This document shows, one piece after another, positions 20,593-31,790 of a stretch of 36,890 bases of DNA. Below the pieces are notes generated by a model. That model did no database searches and was not told the DNA's origin. It was given only the letters and a program-made list of their open reading frames with translations. A program made the position numbers and the translations under genes. Where the stretch lies: assembly GCA_903813345.2 (NCBI GenBank), contig CAIIXF020000068.1, positions 1 to 36,890 of the forward strand, written 5' to 3'. The stretch's first letter is position 1. The number at the start of each line of letters is the position of its first letter. The stretch comes from Owenia fusiformis. Its lineage: Eukaryota; Annelida; Polychaeta; Sabellida; Oweniidae.

Positions 20593-21600
20593 TTTGAAAG
20601 CTCAAAAATCGCTAAATTTGGTGCCCATGTTAAGTCAATGGGAAAAAAGATTTTTTTGAAGTGAAGAATACGAAATGTAGACTGAGTTCAGCTTCATATA
20701 ATCAAAGCCTTTAAAAGAAGGGGACATCAAAAGCCACATAGCTTCAAAATTTGGACACCAAAATGCCTAGGTCAAAATCTAGGTAAAATTCAAAGTTTTT
20801 TCTTATTTTTGCGATTCTGACACTACACTTTAATTATATTCTTCGAAATTGTGTATACATGTAGCCAAGAGTGTGCTAATAGCGTTAGCCTTTTGCCGTC
20901 AGAAAGTATTTTGACCCACTTTTGAGATATGGTGTCCAAAAAGTAGGTCAAAATGAAAGTTCTCCAAATTTAACGTTTGAGTTATGAATTAAGAATAGAA
21001 TTTTCTCAGGAATCTGAATCTGCAAACCAAATTTCGATCCGACTTCCGGTTCCGAAGTTATGGTGTGTCCAAAAAGTAGGTCAAAATATAAATTCGTCAA
21101 ATTTAACGTATGAGTTATGAATAAGGGGTAGAATGTTGTCAGGAATCCGAATCTTTAAATCAAATTTTGATCTGACTTCAGGTTCGGAAGTTATGGCGTT
21201 TTGAAATTTCTGAAAATCGATCTGATGGTATCCTGATAGAAAGTCAAGAGTAGAGAAAAAAAAATTAAAAAATTCATCCATCCATCCATCCTTCCTATCT
21301 GATCCTATCCTTCCTATCTATCCTTCCTATCTATCCTTCCTTCGTATCCTTTCCTTCCTATCCTATCCTCTCCTATCATATCCTTTCTTCCTATTCTGTT
21401 CTATCCTATCCTTCTTTTTTATTCTATCCTATCGTTCCTTCCCATTATATCCTATCCTACCTTCCTATTTTATCCATCCATCTTATTCTGAATGACTCAG
21501 CTTATTCTGGATGACTCGGCTTATTTTAGATGACTGGGCTTAAAAAAGTCTAGATCTGGAGTCTGAAATTGAACTTCGTTCAATTTCCAAAGTCTAGTTA
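20593..21600 (+). mobile_element. Array unit 1 (5' part missing at LINE junction)
   Basis: Starts abruptly inside the unit at 'attttgaaagctcaaaaatc' next to the LINE. It contains two of the roughly 130-bp subrepeats, the conserved 'catccatccttcc' entry to a minisatellite (about 21280-21480), three GGATGACTCGGCTTATT-type repeats, ATCTGGAGTCT, the 3' hairpin (21565-21587) and the terminal CTAG (about 21594-21598). Confidence 0.65.
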
Positions 21601-21606
21601 TTCTTA

Positions 21607-21879
21607 TTAGACTTTAGATTGAAAATCTGGAGTCTATTGTTCTCGTCAGTTTTCTTATTCTTCTTCTTCTTCTTCTTCTTCTTATTAGACTCCAGATTGA
21701 AAATCTGGAGTCTATTGTTCTCGTCAGTTTTCTTATTCTTCTTCTTCTTATTAGACTCCAGATGTAAATCTGGAGTCTATTGTTTTCGTCAGTATTCTTA
21801 TTAGACTCCAGATGTATATCTGGAGTCTATTGTTTTCGTCAGTATTCTTATTAGACTCCAGATGAAAATCTGGAGTCTA
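21607..21879 (+). repeat. Array of five near-identical 12-bp-stem hairpins
   Basis: TAGACTCCAGAT and ATCTGGAGTCTA form stems with 3-5 base loops at 21607-21635 (one arm mutated), 21686-21714, 21752-21779, 21802-21829 and 21852-21879. The linkers are alike: 'ttgttttcgtcagt' and a TTC/TTATT microsatellite of variable length, giving spacings of 79, 66, 50 and 50. They occupy the 5' end of unit 2. Confidence 0.9.
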
Positions 21880-23689
21880 TTGCTTTTGCCAGTTTTCTTT
21901 ATTATTATTATTATTCTTCTTCTTCCTCCTTCCCAGATTTCTCACCAACTAGAAGAGCTTACTTTAAGCTGCTTACATGATTAACTAGGGAATGTATCTG
22001 GCTTTCTGGGAAATTAGGTCAAATTTTTATCTAGGTCAAAGGTCAAGAACTAGGTCAAATCCAGTACTTTGTCACTTTTTCCCATTATCTCGGTCGTCCT
22101 TCAATATTTTTTATCCTGGTTTTTTTCATTGTGTTCCTCATAAAAAAGTAGAAAACCTAGGGTCGATTTAGTTTTTTGGTATCTCAAACCGATTTCGAGA
22201 TATCAGTGTCCGAAAACGAGGTCCAAAAAAAATTTCACCGAATCCAATGTCCAGGATATTAGTCTTATGGGAAATTTTCTCAGGATTCCGAATCTGAAAA
22301 CCAAATTTCGATCTGACTTCCGGTTCAGAAGTTATGGCGTTTTGAAAATTCAAAAATCGCTAAATTTGGTGCCCCATGTTAATTCAATGGGAAAAAATAT
22401 TTTTTTGAAGTGTAAAATACGAGATATAGACTAAGCACAGCTAAACATAATGGAAGCCCATAAAAGAAAGGGACCACAAGACCTTCTTTTCATAAAAATT
22501 TGGACACCAAAATGCCTAGGTCAAAATCTAGGTCAAATTCAAAGTTTTTCCTTATTTTTGCGATTCTGACACTACAGATTAATTATATTCTTCGAAAATT
22601 TGTGTACATGTAGCCAAGAGTGTGCTAATAGTGTTAGCCTTTTGCCGTCAGGAAGTATTTTGACCCACTTTTGAGATATGGTGTCCGGAAAGTAGGTCAA
22701 ACTAAAAAGTTCTCCAAATTTAACGTATGAGTTATGAATTAAGGGTAGAATTTTCTCAGGAATCCAAATCTGCAAACCAAATTTCAATCCGGCTTTTGGT
22801 TTGGAATTTATGTCATTTTGATAGCTCAAAAATCGCTAAATTTGGTGCCCCATGTTATGGCAATGGGAAAAAAGATTTTTTTGAAGTGTAAAATACAAGA
22901 TATAGACTGAGTACAGCTTAATTTAATGAAAGCCTATTAAAGAAGGGGACCTCGAAGGCTACTTAGCTCCAAAATTTGGACACCAAAATGCCTAGGTCAA
23001 AATCTAGGTCAAATTTATAGTTTTCCCTTATTTTTGCGATTCTGACACTATATTTAAATGATTTGCTTTAAAATTTTGTATACAGGTAGCAAAGAGTATG
23101 CTATAGTGTTAGCGTTTTGCCGTCAGAAAGTATTTTGACCCACTTTTGAGATATGGTGTCCAAAAAGTAGGCCAAAGTAAAAAGTTTTCCAAAATTAACG
23201 TATGAGTTATGAATTAAGGGTAGAATTTTCTCAGAAATCTAGATCTGCAAACCAAATTTCGATCCGACTACTTGTTCTGAAGTTATGGCGTTTTGAGATC
23301 TTAAAAATCGCTAAATTTGGTGCCCCATGTTAAATCAATGGGACCGAATAATTTTTTGAAGTGTAAAAATACGAGATATAGAATGAGTACAGCTAAACAT
23401 AATGAAAGCCCATAGAAGAAGGGGACCTCAAAAGCTACTTTCCTTCAAAGTTTGGACACCAAAATACCTAGTTTAAAAAATCTAGGTCAAATTCATAGTT
23501 TTTTCTTATTTTGCGATTCTGACACTACACTTCAATGATATTCTCCGAAATTTTGTATACTTGTAGCAAAAATTGCAATCCGACCCCAGGTTTAGATTCT
23601 ACGCCATTTTGAAGTTTGAAATTCGCACTTGCCAGTATTCACGATGCAGATTGATCAAATATACTTTCAAAAATTCCTGCATACCCTAC

Positions 23690-23925
23690 TTTACCTCTCT
23701 ACCTACTCAGCTACTTATTTGACTACTTACTCAATTACTTAATTAGTTATTACTTACTTAGCAACTTACTCAGCTACTAACTCAGGTACTTACTCAGCTA
23801 CTTACTCAGCTACCTACTCAGCTTTTTACTCAGTTACTTACTCAGCTACTTACTCAACTACTACTAAGGTACTTACTCAGCTAATTACTCAGTTACTTAC
23901 TCAGCTCTTTACTGATCTATCTAGG
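23690..23925 (+). repeat. 12-bp minisatellite (ACTTACTCAGCT-like)
   Basis: About 18 imperfect copies of 'tacttactcagc', with substitutions such as 'tacctactcagc' and 'tacttactcaac'. It takes the position that the CCTTCCTATC minisatellite occupies in other units. Confidence 0.9.
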
Positions 23926-23980
23926 TAAAATAAATCTGGAGTCTTAAATTGAACTTGTTCAATTTCACAAATCTAGTTAT

Positions 23981-25482
23981 TCTTTCTTTATTATTCTTTA
24001 TTAGACTCCAGATGTCAATCTGGAGTCTATTGTTTTCGTCAGTATTCTTATTCTTTATTATTATTCTTTATTATTCTTTCCCAGTTTTCTCGATAACCAT
24101 AAGGCTTCCAATAAAGATCATTATTTAGTCAGTTTATGTCCAGTATCTAGTTCCTCGGAAATTGGGTCAAATTTTTATCTAGGTCAAAGGTCAAGAACTA
24201 GGTCAAATCCAGTACTTTGTCACTTTTTTCGATTTTCTCGGTCGTCCTTCAATATTTTCGATCCGGTTTTTTTTCATTGTGTTCCTTATAAAAAACTAGG
24301 AAACCTAGGGTCGATTTAGTTTTTTGATATCTCAAACCGATTTCGAGATATCAGTGTCCGAAAACGAGGTCCAAAGAAAAGTTCTCCGAATCAAATGTCC
24401 AGGATATTAGTCTTATAGGAAATTTTCTCAGGATTCCGAATCTGAAAACGAAATTTGGATCTTACTTCCGGTTCGGAAGTAATGGCGTTTTGAAAACTCA
24501 AAAATCGCTAAATTTGGTGCCCATGTTAAGTCAATGGGAAAAAATATTTTTTTGAAGTGAAAAATACGGAATATAGACTGAGTTCAGCTTCATATAATCA
24601 AAGCCTTTAAAAGAAGGGGACCTCAAAAGCCATCTAGCTTCACAATTTGGACACCAAAATGCCTAGGTCAAAATCTAGGTCAAATTCATAGGTTTTCCTT
24701 ATTTTTTCGATTCTGACACTACACTTTAATTATATTCTTCGAAATTGTGTATACATGTAGCCAAGAATATGCTAATAGTGTTAGCCTTTTGCCGTCAGAA
24801 AGTATTTTGACCCACTTTTGAGATATGGTGTCCGAAAAGTAGGTCAAAATAAAAAATTCTCCAAATTTGACGTTTGAGTTATGAATTAAGTATAGAATTT
24901 TCTCAGGAATCCGAATATGCAAACCAAATCTCGATCCGACTTCCGGTCCGGAAGTTATGGCGTGTCCGAAAAGTAGGTCAAAATAAAAAATCTCCAAATT
25001 TAACGTATGAGTTATGAATTAGGGGTAGAATTTTGTCAGGAAACCGAATCTGCAAACCAAATTTCGATCCGACTTCCGGTTCGGAAGTGATAGCGTTTTG
25101 AAATTTCGAGAAAAATCGATCTGATGGTATCCAGATAGAAAGTCAAGAGTAGATAAGAAAATATTGAAAAATTCATCCATCCTTCCTATCTCATCCTACC
25201 CTATCCTTCCTATCTATCCTTCCTTCATATCTTTTCCTTCCTATCCTTCCTATCCTATCCTATCCTTTCTTCCTATTCTATTCTATCCTATCCTTCTTTC
25301 TTATTCTATCCTATCGTTCTTTCCTATTCTATCCTATCCTACCTTCCTATTTTATTTATCCATCTCTTTCTAGATGACTCAGCTTATTCTGGATGACTCG
25401 GCTTATTCTGGATGACTCGGCTAAAAAAAGTCTAGATCTGGAGTCTGAAATTGAACTCCGTTCAATTTCCAAAATCTAGTTA
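23981..25482 (+). mobile_element. Array unit 3 (type A)
   Basis: One AGACTCCAGAT hairpin at 24002-24029, then 'ccagttttctcgataacc', DR1-like motif at 24181-24193, type A module ('gtactttgtcac', 'ctcggtcgtccttcaatatt'), three subrepeats with the ACTTCCGG-type core, minisatellite (about 25178-25370), GGATGACTCGG repeats, ATCTGGAGTCT at about 25437, hairpin 25447-25469 and CTAG. Basic length without the 5' hairpin is about 1.4 kb. The 92-codon minus-strand frame at 24719-24997 is one of the recurring repeat-encoded frames. Confidence 0.65.
24002..24029 (+). repeat. Single 5' hairpin of unit 3
   Basis: TAGACTCCAGAT, loop GTCA, ATCTGGAGTCTA; perfect 12-bp stem. Confidence 0.9.
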
Positions 25483-27335
25483 TTGTTCTTTCCCAGTTTT
25501 CTCGATAACCATAAGGCTTCCAATAAAGATCATTATTCAGTCAATTTATGTCCAGTATCTAGTTCCTCGGAAATTGGGTCAAATTTTTATCTAGGTCAAA
25601 GGTCAAGAACTAGGTCAAATCTTACATTTTCAACATTCTGTCATTTATCTTCGTCGTTGTTTATCGTAACTCCTAAATCTTTTTTTCATCATGTAGCTTA
25701 GAAAAAGCCAAAGCAAAGCTATGGCATTAGATTTTTGATTACGCTTACCGATTTTGAAATATGGCGTCCAGAAAGTAGGTCAAAATGAAAAGGTCTCCAA
25801 ATTTAACATCTGATTTGTGAATTAAGAGTAGAATTTACTCAGGAATCCGAATCTGCAAACCAAATTTCGATCCGACTTCCGGTTCGAAAGTTATGGCGTT
25901 TTGAAATTTCGAGAAAAATCGATCTGATGATATCCTTATAGAAAGTCAAGAGTAGCGAAGAAAATATAGAAAAAATCATCCATCCTTCCTTCCTACCCTG
26001 TCTGATCATATCCTTCCTATCTATCCTTCCTTCCCATCCTTTCCTTCCTATCCTATTCTTCTTTCCTATTCTATATCCTATCCTATCCTAGAACTGGGTC
26101 AAATCTTACATTTTCAACCTTCTGTCTATTATCTTCGTCGTTATTTATCGAAACATCTTCATCTTTTTTTCATCATGAAGCTTAGTAACAGCCCTTTCAT
26201 GTATGTGCCATCCGTTTTTTGATTACTCTTACCGATTTTGAAATATGGCGTCCAGAAAGTATGTCAAAATAAAAAGTTCTCCAAATTCAAGGTATGAGTT
26301 ATCAATTAGGGGTGGAATTTTTCCAGGAATCCGAATCTGCAAACCAAATTTCGATCCGACTTCCTGTTCGGAAGTTATGGCGTTTTAAAAGCTCAAAAAT
26401 CACTAAATTTGGTGCCCATGTTAAGTCAATTTTTTTGAAGTGAGAAATACGAAATATAGACTGAGTTCAGCTTAATTTAATGAAAGCTTTCAAAAGAAGG
26501 GGACCTCAAAAGCCAGTTAGTTTCAAAATTTGGACACCAAAATACCTAGGTCAAAATCTAGGTCAAATTCAAAGGTTTTCCTTATTTTTGCGTTTCTGAC
26601 ACACTTCAATTATATTCTTCGAAATTGTGTATACATGTAGCCAAGAGTGTGCTAATAGTGTTAGCCCTTTGCCGTCAGAAAGTATTTTGACCCACTTTTG
26701 AGATATGGTGTCCGAAAAGTAGGTCAAAATAAAAAAAGTCAAAAATAAAAAAAATAAAAAAAGTCATAAATTAGGTGTAGAATTTTGTCAGGAATCCGAA
26801 TCTGCAATTCAAATTTCGATCCGACTTCCGGTTCGGAAGTTATGGCGTGTCCGAAAAGTAGGTCAAAATAAAAAGTTTCCAAATTTAACGTATGAGTTAT
26901 GAATTAGGGGTAGAATTTTGTCAGGAGGAATCCGAATCTGCAAACCAAATTTGGATCTGACTGCTGGTTTGGAAGTTATGGCGTTTTAAAATCGATCTGA
27001 TGGTATCCTGATAGAAAGTCAAGAGTAGAGAAGATTCATCCATCCTTCCTATCTGATCCTATCGTATCCTATCTTTCCTTCGTATCCTTTCCTTCCTATC
27101 CTTCCTATCCTCTCCTATCATATTCTTTCTTCCTATTCTGTTCCCCTTCTTTCTTATTCTATCCTATCGTTCCTTCCCATTCTATCCTATCCTACCTTCC
27201 TGTTTTATCCATCCATCTTATTCTGGATGACTCAGCTTATTCTGGATGACTCTGCTTATTTTAGATGACTGGGCTTAAAAAAGTCTGGATCTGGAGTCTG
27301 AAATTGAACTTCGTTCAATTTCCCAAGTCTAGTTA
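25483..27335 (+). mobile_element. Array unit 4 (type B, internally rearranged)
   Basis: No 5' hairpin. DR1-like motif at 25593-25605, then the alternative type B module ('cttacattttcaaca', 'tcttcgtcgttgtttatcg', 'ttttttcatcatgtagctta'). After one subrepeat and a short minisatellite (about 25978-26092) the sequence jumps back to 'agaactgggtcaaatcttac' and repeats module B, then continues with a full body. The unit is therefore about 1.85 kb with a partial internal duplication. It ends with the hairpin at 27300-27322 and CTAG. Confidence 0.65.
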
Positions 27336-29370
27336 TTATTCTTTATTATTCTTTCCCAGTTTTCTCGATAACCATAAGGCTTCCAATAAAGATCATTATT
27401 CAGTCAATTTATGTCCAGTATCTAGTTCCTCGGAAATTGGGTCAATTTTTTATCTAGGTCGAAGGTCAAGAACTAGGTCAAATCTTACATTTTTAACCTT
27501 CTGTCTATTATCTTCGTCGTTATTTATCGAAACGTCTTCATCTTTTTTTCATCATGTAGCTTAGAAACAGCCCTTTCATAAGTGTGCCATCAGATTTTTG
27601 ATTACTGTTACCGATTTTGAGATATGGCGTCCGGAAAGTAGGTCAGAACAGAAAGTTATCCAAATTCAACATATGAGTTATAAAGTAAGTGTAGAATAAT
27701 CTCAGGAATCCGAATCTGCAAACAAAATTTGAATCGGACTTCCGGTTCGGAAGTTATGGCGTTTTGAAAGCTCAAAAATTGCTAAATTTGGTGCTCATGT
27801 TAAGTCAATGGGAAAAAAGATTTTTTTGAAGTGAAAAATACGAAATATAAACTGAGTTCAGCTAAATATAATGAAAGCTTTTAAAAGAATGGGACCTCAA
27901 AAGCCATCTAGCTTCAAAATTTGGACACCAAAATGCCTAGGTCAATATCTAGGTCAAGTTAAAAGTTTTTCCTTATTTTTGCGATTCTGACATTACACTT
28001 TAATTATATTCTTCGAAATTGTGTATACATGTAGCCAAGAATGTGCTAATAGTGTTAGCCTTTTGCCGTCAGAGAGTATTTTGACCCACTTTTGAGATAT
28101 GGTGTCCGAAAAGTAGGTCAAAATAAAAGTTCTCCAAATTTAACATATGAGTTATGAATTAAGGGTAGAATTGTCTCAGAAATCCGAATCTGCAAACCAA
28201 ATTTCGATCCAATTTCCGGCTCCGAAGTTATGGCGTGTCCGAAAAGTAGGTCAAAATTAAAATTCGCCAAATTTAATGTATGAGTTATGAATTAGGGGTA
28301 GAATTTTGTCAGGAATCCGAATCTTCAAATCGAATTTCGATCCGACTTCCAGTTCGGAAGTTATGGCGTTTTGAAATTTCGGAAAATCGATCTGATGGTA
28401 TCCTGATAGAAAGTCAAGAGTAGAGAAGAAAATATTGAAAAATGCATCCATCCTTCCTATCTGATCCTATCCTATCCTTCCTATGTTTATGTTTATGTAT
28501 CTTTTATTCCACCATAAATGATGAGTACAATATTACATAAAGTTATTTAAGATATAATATTACATAAAGTTATTTACATATAAGATATAAAAATAGACAT
28601 ATAGAAAGTGAAGTACCACTATCTACAGCAAGCTACATCTTTTATTATACAAGTTGTATATATGCTGAGCAGCAGTAATATCTCCTTGTTTCAGGATATT
28701 TACAATGATTACATTAAAACCTTGACCGTGGTAATTCATAAGTCTAATATACTCTAAAAAAGGGGCCCTTTCCTGTGCTAGGCTTTCACAAGAGAAAAGA
28801 AAGTGAACTACATTTTCATCTGCATCATTACATAATGAACATAATCTAGATTTAGCAACATGGTCATAAGCATTAAGGGGACATGTCCCGGTCAGGATTC
28901 TTATCATAAAAGTACAGGGTTTAATACATTTTGGGTAAGCCCTAGCCTGTACCCACCATATTGATGGTTTCACTATATTAATTACTTGTCTAAAACTAAC
29001 AAGAGATTCAAAAAACATACAGTTAAATCTCCACTGAAGAAGTTCATGGTTGTGAACTATTGACTTAACTAGCCTCATCCAGTAACCCTTAGAACATATC
29101 TCACCATTTGAGATCATTATCAAGATATATCCTTCCTTCGTATCTTTTCCTTCCTATCCTCTCCTATCATATCCTTTCTTCCTATTCTGTTCTATCCTAT
29201 CCTTCTTTCTTATTCTATCCTATCGTTCCTTCCTATTCTATCCTATCCTACCTTCCTATTTTATTCATCCATCTTTTTCTGGATGACTCCGCTTATTCTG
29301 GATGACTCGGCTAAAAATGGTCTAAATCTGGAGTCTGAAATTGAACTTCGTTCAATTTCCAAAGTCTAGT
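27336..29370 (+). mobile_element. Array unit 5 (type B, with LINE insertion)
   Basis: No 5' hairpin; the DR1-like motif is altered (AGGTCGAAGGTCA near 27457). Module B, body with subrepeats, and a minisatellite split by the LINE fragment at 28482-29128. It ends with ATCTGGAGTCT, hairpin 29337-29359 and CTAG. Without the LINE the unit is about 1.39 kb. Confidence 0.65.
28482..29128 (-). mobile_element. LINE 3' fragment inserted in the minisatellite
   Basis: On the minus strand a 166-codon frame (29123-28623) ends a LINE polyprotein. It contains LCSLCNDADENVVHFLFSC (C-x2-C-x8-H-x4-C), the same type of C-terminal zinc motif as at 8937-9437 but clearly a different element. A short 3' UTR and a tail of 'ataaacataaacat' type follow, reaching the array minisatellite at 28482. 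No RT motif is present, so it is strongly 5'-truncated. Both sides are CCTTCC minisatellite of unit 5. Confidence 0.75.
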
Positions 29371-30080
29371 GATTTTTGCTTTTGTATGTGCAAAAGCAAA
29401 AATCTTTCTAACCACACGTTCTCATCAACGAGAGATATTTGGATAAATCTACTCATGCACGTTGTTAGGGGGCTAGGCGTAGTTGCTCGGAAATTAGGTC
29501 AAATCCTTATCTGGGTCAAAGGTCGAAATCTAGGTCGAAATCTGCATTTCCGCTATTTCGGCCTCTCGAGCCTCCTTAAGAAGTCAGAATCGGAGGAAAA
29601 CTAGCTGGTCGGAAAGACAGTTTTCCGAGCATTAAAAAAACAGTGAACCAAATTGAAATCCGACCATTAGTTATCGAGATATACGCGTTTGAAGTTCGCG
29701 TACGGGCCACCATTGCCGTATATCTAGACGGCACGAATACACTTGGTATACGTATCTCTGCGAACAACAGACATTTGAAAGAAAATAGGCCCGAACGATG
29801 ACTAGAGCATTTCGTAAACAACGATTCCCTTCATCAAACTAACGATTGCGGAATGTAGAACGACGCGTACGCTGCTCGAATCTACGTCGAAAGCTCTATA
29901 TAGACGTCTGGAAGGCCTATTTTTTGAAGGACTATTTTTTGACCTCGACGGATCCGCGAAGCACGAGCCAGGCATTCTCCCCAGCTACCTCCGACGATTA
30001 CCCGTCCTTTAATCGACCGTTTTAGGCCCTCAAAGCGTCCGTAGAGCCATTACCCTCGAAACGCGTATAGCCAAATCCTA
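29371..30080 (+). other. CpG-rich diverged relative of the array unit
   Basis: Immediately after the CTAGT of unit 5 is a perfect 14-bp-stem hairpin, GATTTTTGCTTTTG and CAAAAGCAAAAATC with a 6-base loop (29371-29404). The sequence then echoes the array unit in a very diverged form: 'cggaaattaggtcaaat', 'gggtcaaaggtcgaaatct', 'ccaaattgaaatccgacc' and 'gcgtttgaagttcgcg'. CpG is frequent from about 29500 to 30070, unlike its surroundings. The 81-codon minus-strand frame at 29576-29821 has no known domain. It ends without a CTAG hairpin. Confidence 0.6.
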
Positions 30081-30084
30081 TTAT

Positions 30085-30346
30085 TAGACTCCAGATGTAA
30101 ATCTGGAGTCTATTGTTTTCGTCAGTATTCTTTATTATTATTCTTTATTAGACTCCAGATGTCAATCTGGAGTCTATTGTTTTTGTCAGTATTCTTTATT
30201 CTTATTATTAGACTCCAGATGTCAATCTGGAGTCTATTGTTTTCGTCAGTATTCTTATTCTTTATTAGACTCCAGATGTCAATCTGGAGTCTATTGTTTT
30301 TGCCAGTATTCTTCTTATTAGACTCCAGATGTCAATCTGGAGTCTA
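30085..30346 (+). repeat. Array of five 12-bp-stem hairpins
   Basis: Perfect TAGACTCCAGAT / ATCTGGAGTCTA stems at 30085-30112, 30149-30176, 30209-30236, 30266-30293 and 30319-30346, with loops GTAA or GTCA. Linkers are 'ttgtttt(c/t)g(t/c)cagtattctt' plus variable TTATT sequence; spacings shrink 64, 60, 57, 53. Confidence 0.92.
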
Positions 30347-31790
30347 TTGTTTTTGCCAGTATTCTTCTTTATTATTCTTTAGACGATTTTTCTATAACTA
30401 TAAGGTATCCAGTAAAGACCATTATACAGTTCATTTAGGTTCAGTATCTAGTTGGTGGGAAATTGGGTCAATTTTTTATCTAGGTCAAAGGTCAAGAACT
30501 AGGTCAAATCTTACATTTTCAACCTTCTGTCCATTATCTTCGTTGTTATTTATCGAAACGTCTTTGTCTTTTTTTCATCATGTAGCTTAGAAACAGCCCT
30601 TTCATGATGTGCCATCCATTTTTTGATTACTCTTACCAATTTTGAAATATGGCGTCCAGAAAGTAGGTCGAAATTAGAGGTTTCTCAAATTTAACATATG
30701 AGTTATGAACTAAGGGAAGAATTTCCCCAGGAATCCGAATCTGCAAACCAAATTTCGATCCGACTTCCGGTTCGGAAGTTATGGCGTTTTAAAAGCTCAA
30801 AAATTTGGTGCCCATGTTAAGTCAATGGGAAAAAAGATTTTTTTGAAGTGAGAAATACGAAATATAGACTGAGTTCAGCTTAATTTAATGAAAGCCTTCA
30901 AAAGAAGGGGACCTCAAAAGCCAGTTAGTTTCAAAATTTGGACACCAAAATGCCTAGGTCAAAATCTAGGTCAAATTCAAAGGTTTTCCTTATTTTTGCG
31001 ATTCTGACACTACACTTCAATTATATTCTTCGAAATTGTGTATACATGTAGCCAAGAGTGTGCTAATAGTGTTAGCCTTTTGCCGTCAGAAAGTATTTTG
31101 ACCCACTTTTGAGATATGGTGTCCGAAAAGTAGGTCAAAATAAAAAAATCCCCAAATTTAACGTATGAGTTATGAATTAGGGGAAGCATTTTGTCAGGAA
31201 TCCGAATCTGCAAACCAAATTTCGATCCGACTTCCAGTTCGGAAGTTATGGCGTGTCCAAAAAGTAGGTCAAAATCAAAAATCTCCAAATTTAACGTATG
31301 AGTTATGAATTAGGGGTAGCATTTTGTCAGGAATCCGAATCTGTAAACCAAATTTCGATCTGACTGCCGGTTCGGAAGTTATGGCGTTTTGTAATTTTGG
31401 AAAAATCGATCTGATGGTATCCTGATAGAAAGTCAAGAGTAGAGAAGAAAATATTGAAAAATTCATCCATCCTTCCTATCTGATCCTATCCTATCCTTCC
31501 TATCTATCCTTCCTTCGTATCTTTTCCTTCCTATCCTTCCTTCGTATCTTTTCCTTCCTATCCTATCCTATCATATCCTTTCTTCCTATTCAATCCTATC
31601 CTTCTTTCTTATTCTATCCTATCGTCCCCTCCTATTCTATCCTATCCTACCTTCCTATTTTATCCATCCATCTTTTTCTGGATGACTCAGCTTATTCTGG
31701 ATGACTCGGCTTATTTTGGATGACTCGGCTAAAAAGGTCTGAATCTGGAGTCTGAAATTGAACTCGTTCAATTTCCAAAGTCTAGTTATT

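Larger units (their letters stand above)
21601..23980 (+). mobile_element. Array unit 2 (type A, expanded)
   Basis: Begins with five AGACTCCAGAT-type hairpins (21607-21879), then the body with DR1-like AGGTCAAAGGTCA at 22033-22045. A block of about 475 bp is tandemly repeated: 'aatcgctaaatttggtgcc' occurs at 22355, 22831 and 23306. The 3' part diverges from other units: instead of the CCTTCC minisatellite it has the ACTTACTCAGCT tract, and its 3' hairpin is degenerate (about 23948-23966) before CTAG. Confidence 0.65.
29371..31790 (+). mobile_element. Array unit 6 (type B, with CpG-rich extra segment)
   Basis: The first 710 bp (29371-30080) are an unlike, CpG-rich segment described separately. 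Then come five AGACTCCAGAT hairpins (30085-30346), DR1-like motif at 30482-30494, module B, body with subrepeats, minisatellite (about 31465-31675), GGATGACTCGG repeats, hairpin (about 31755-31776, one base short) and CTAG. From 30350 on its length is the usual 1.4 kb. Confidence 0.65.

Noticed and set aside
21607-21879. Regularly spaced palindromic repeats of about 28 bp with 22-50 bp spacers (also at 30085-30346 and 33221-33374), CRISPR-like at first sight
   Set aside because: The spacers are copies of one another apart from microsatellite length, there are no cas genes, and the genome is animal. It is a satellite of the element's 5' end.
25164-25373. Ser/Pro/Leu/Tyr-rich frames over the minisatellites (also 29108-29305, 34510-34713, 35929-36120)
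   Set aside because: They translate the CCTTCCTATC-type minisatellite; the tract simply lacks stops in some frames.
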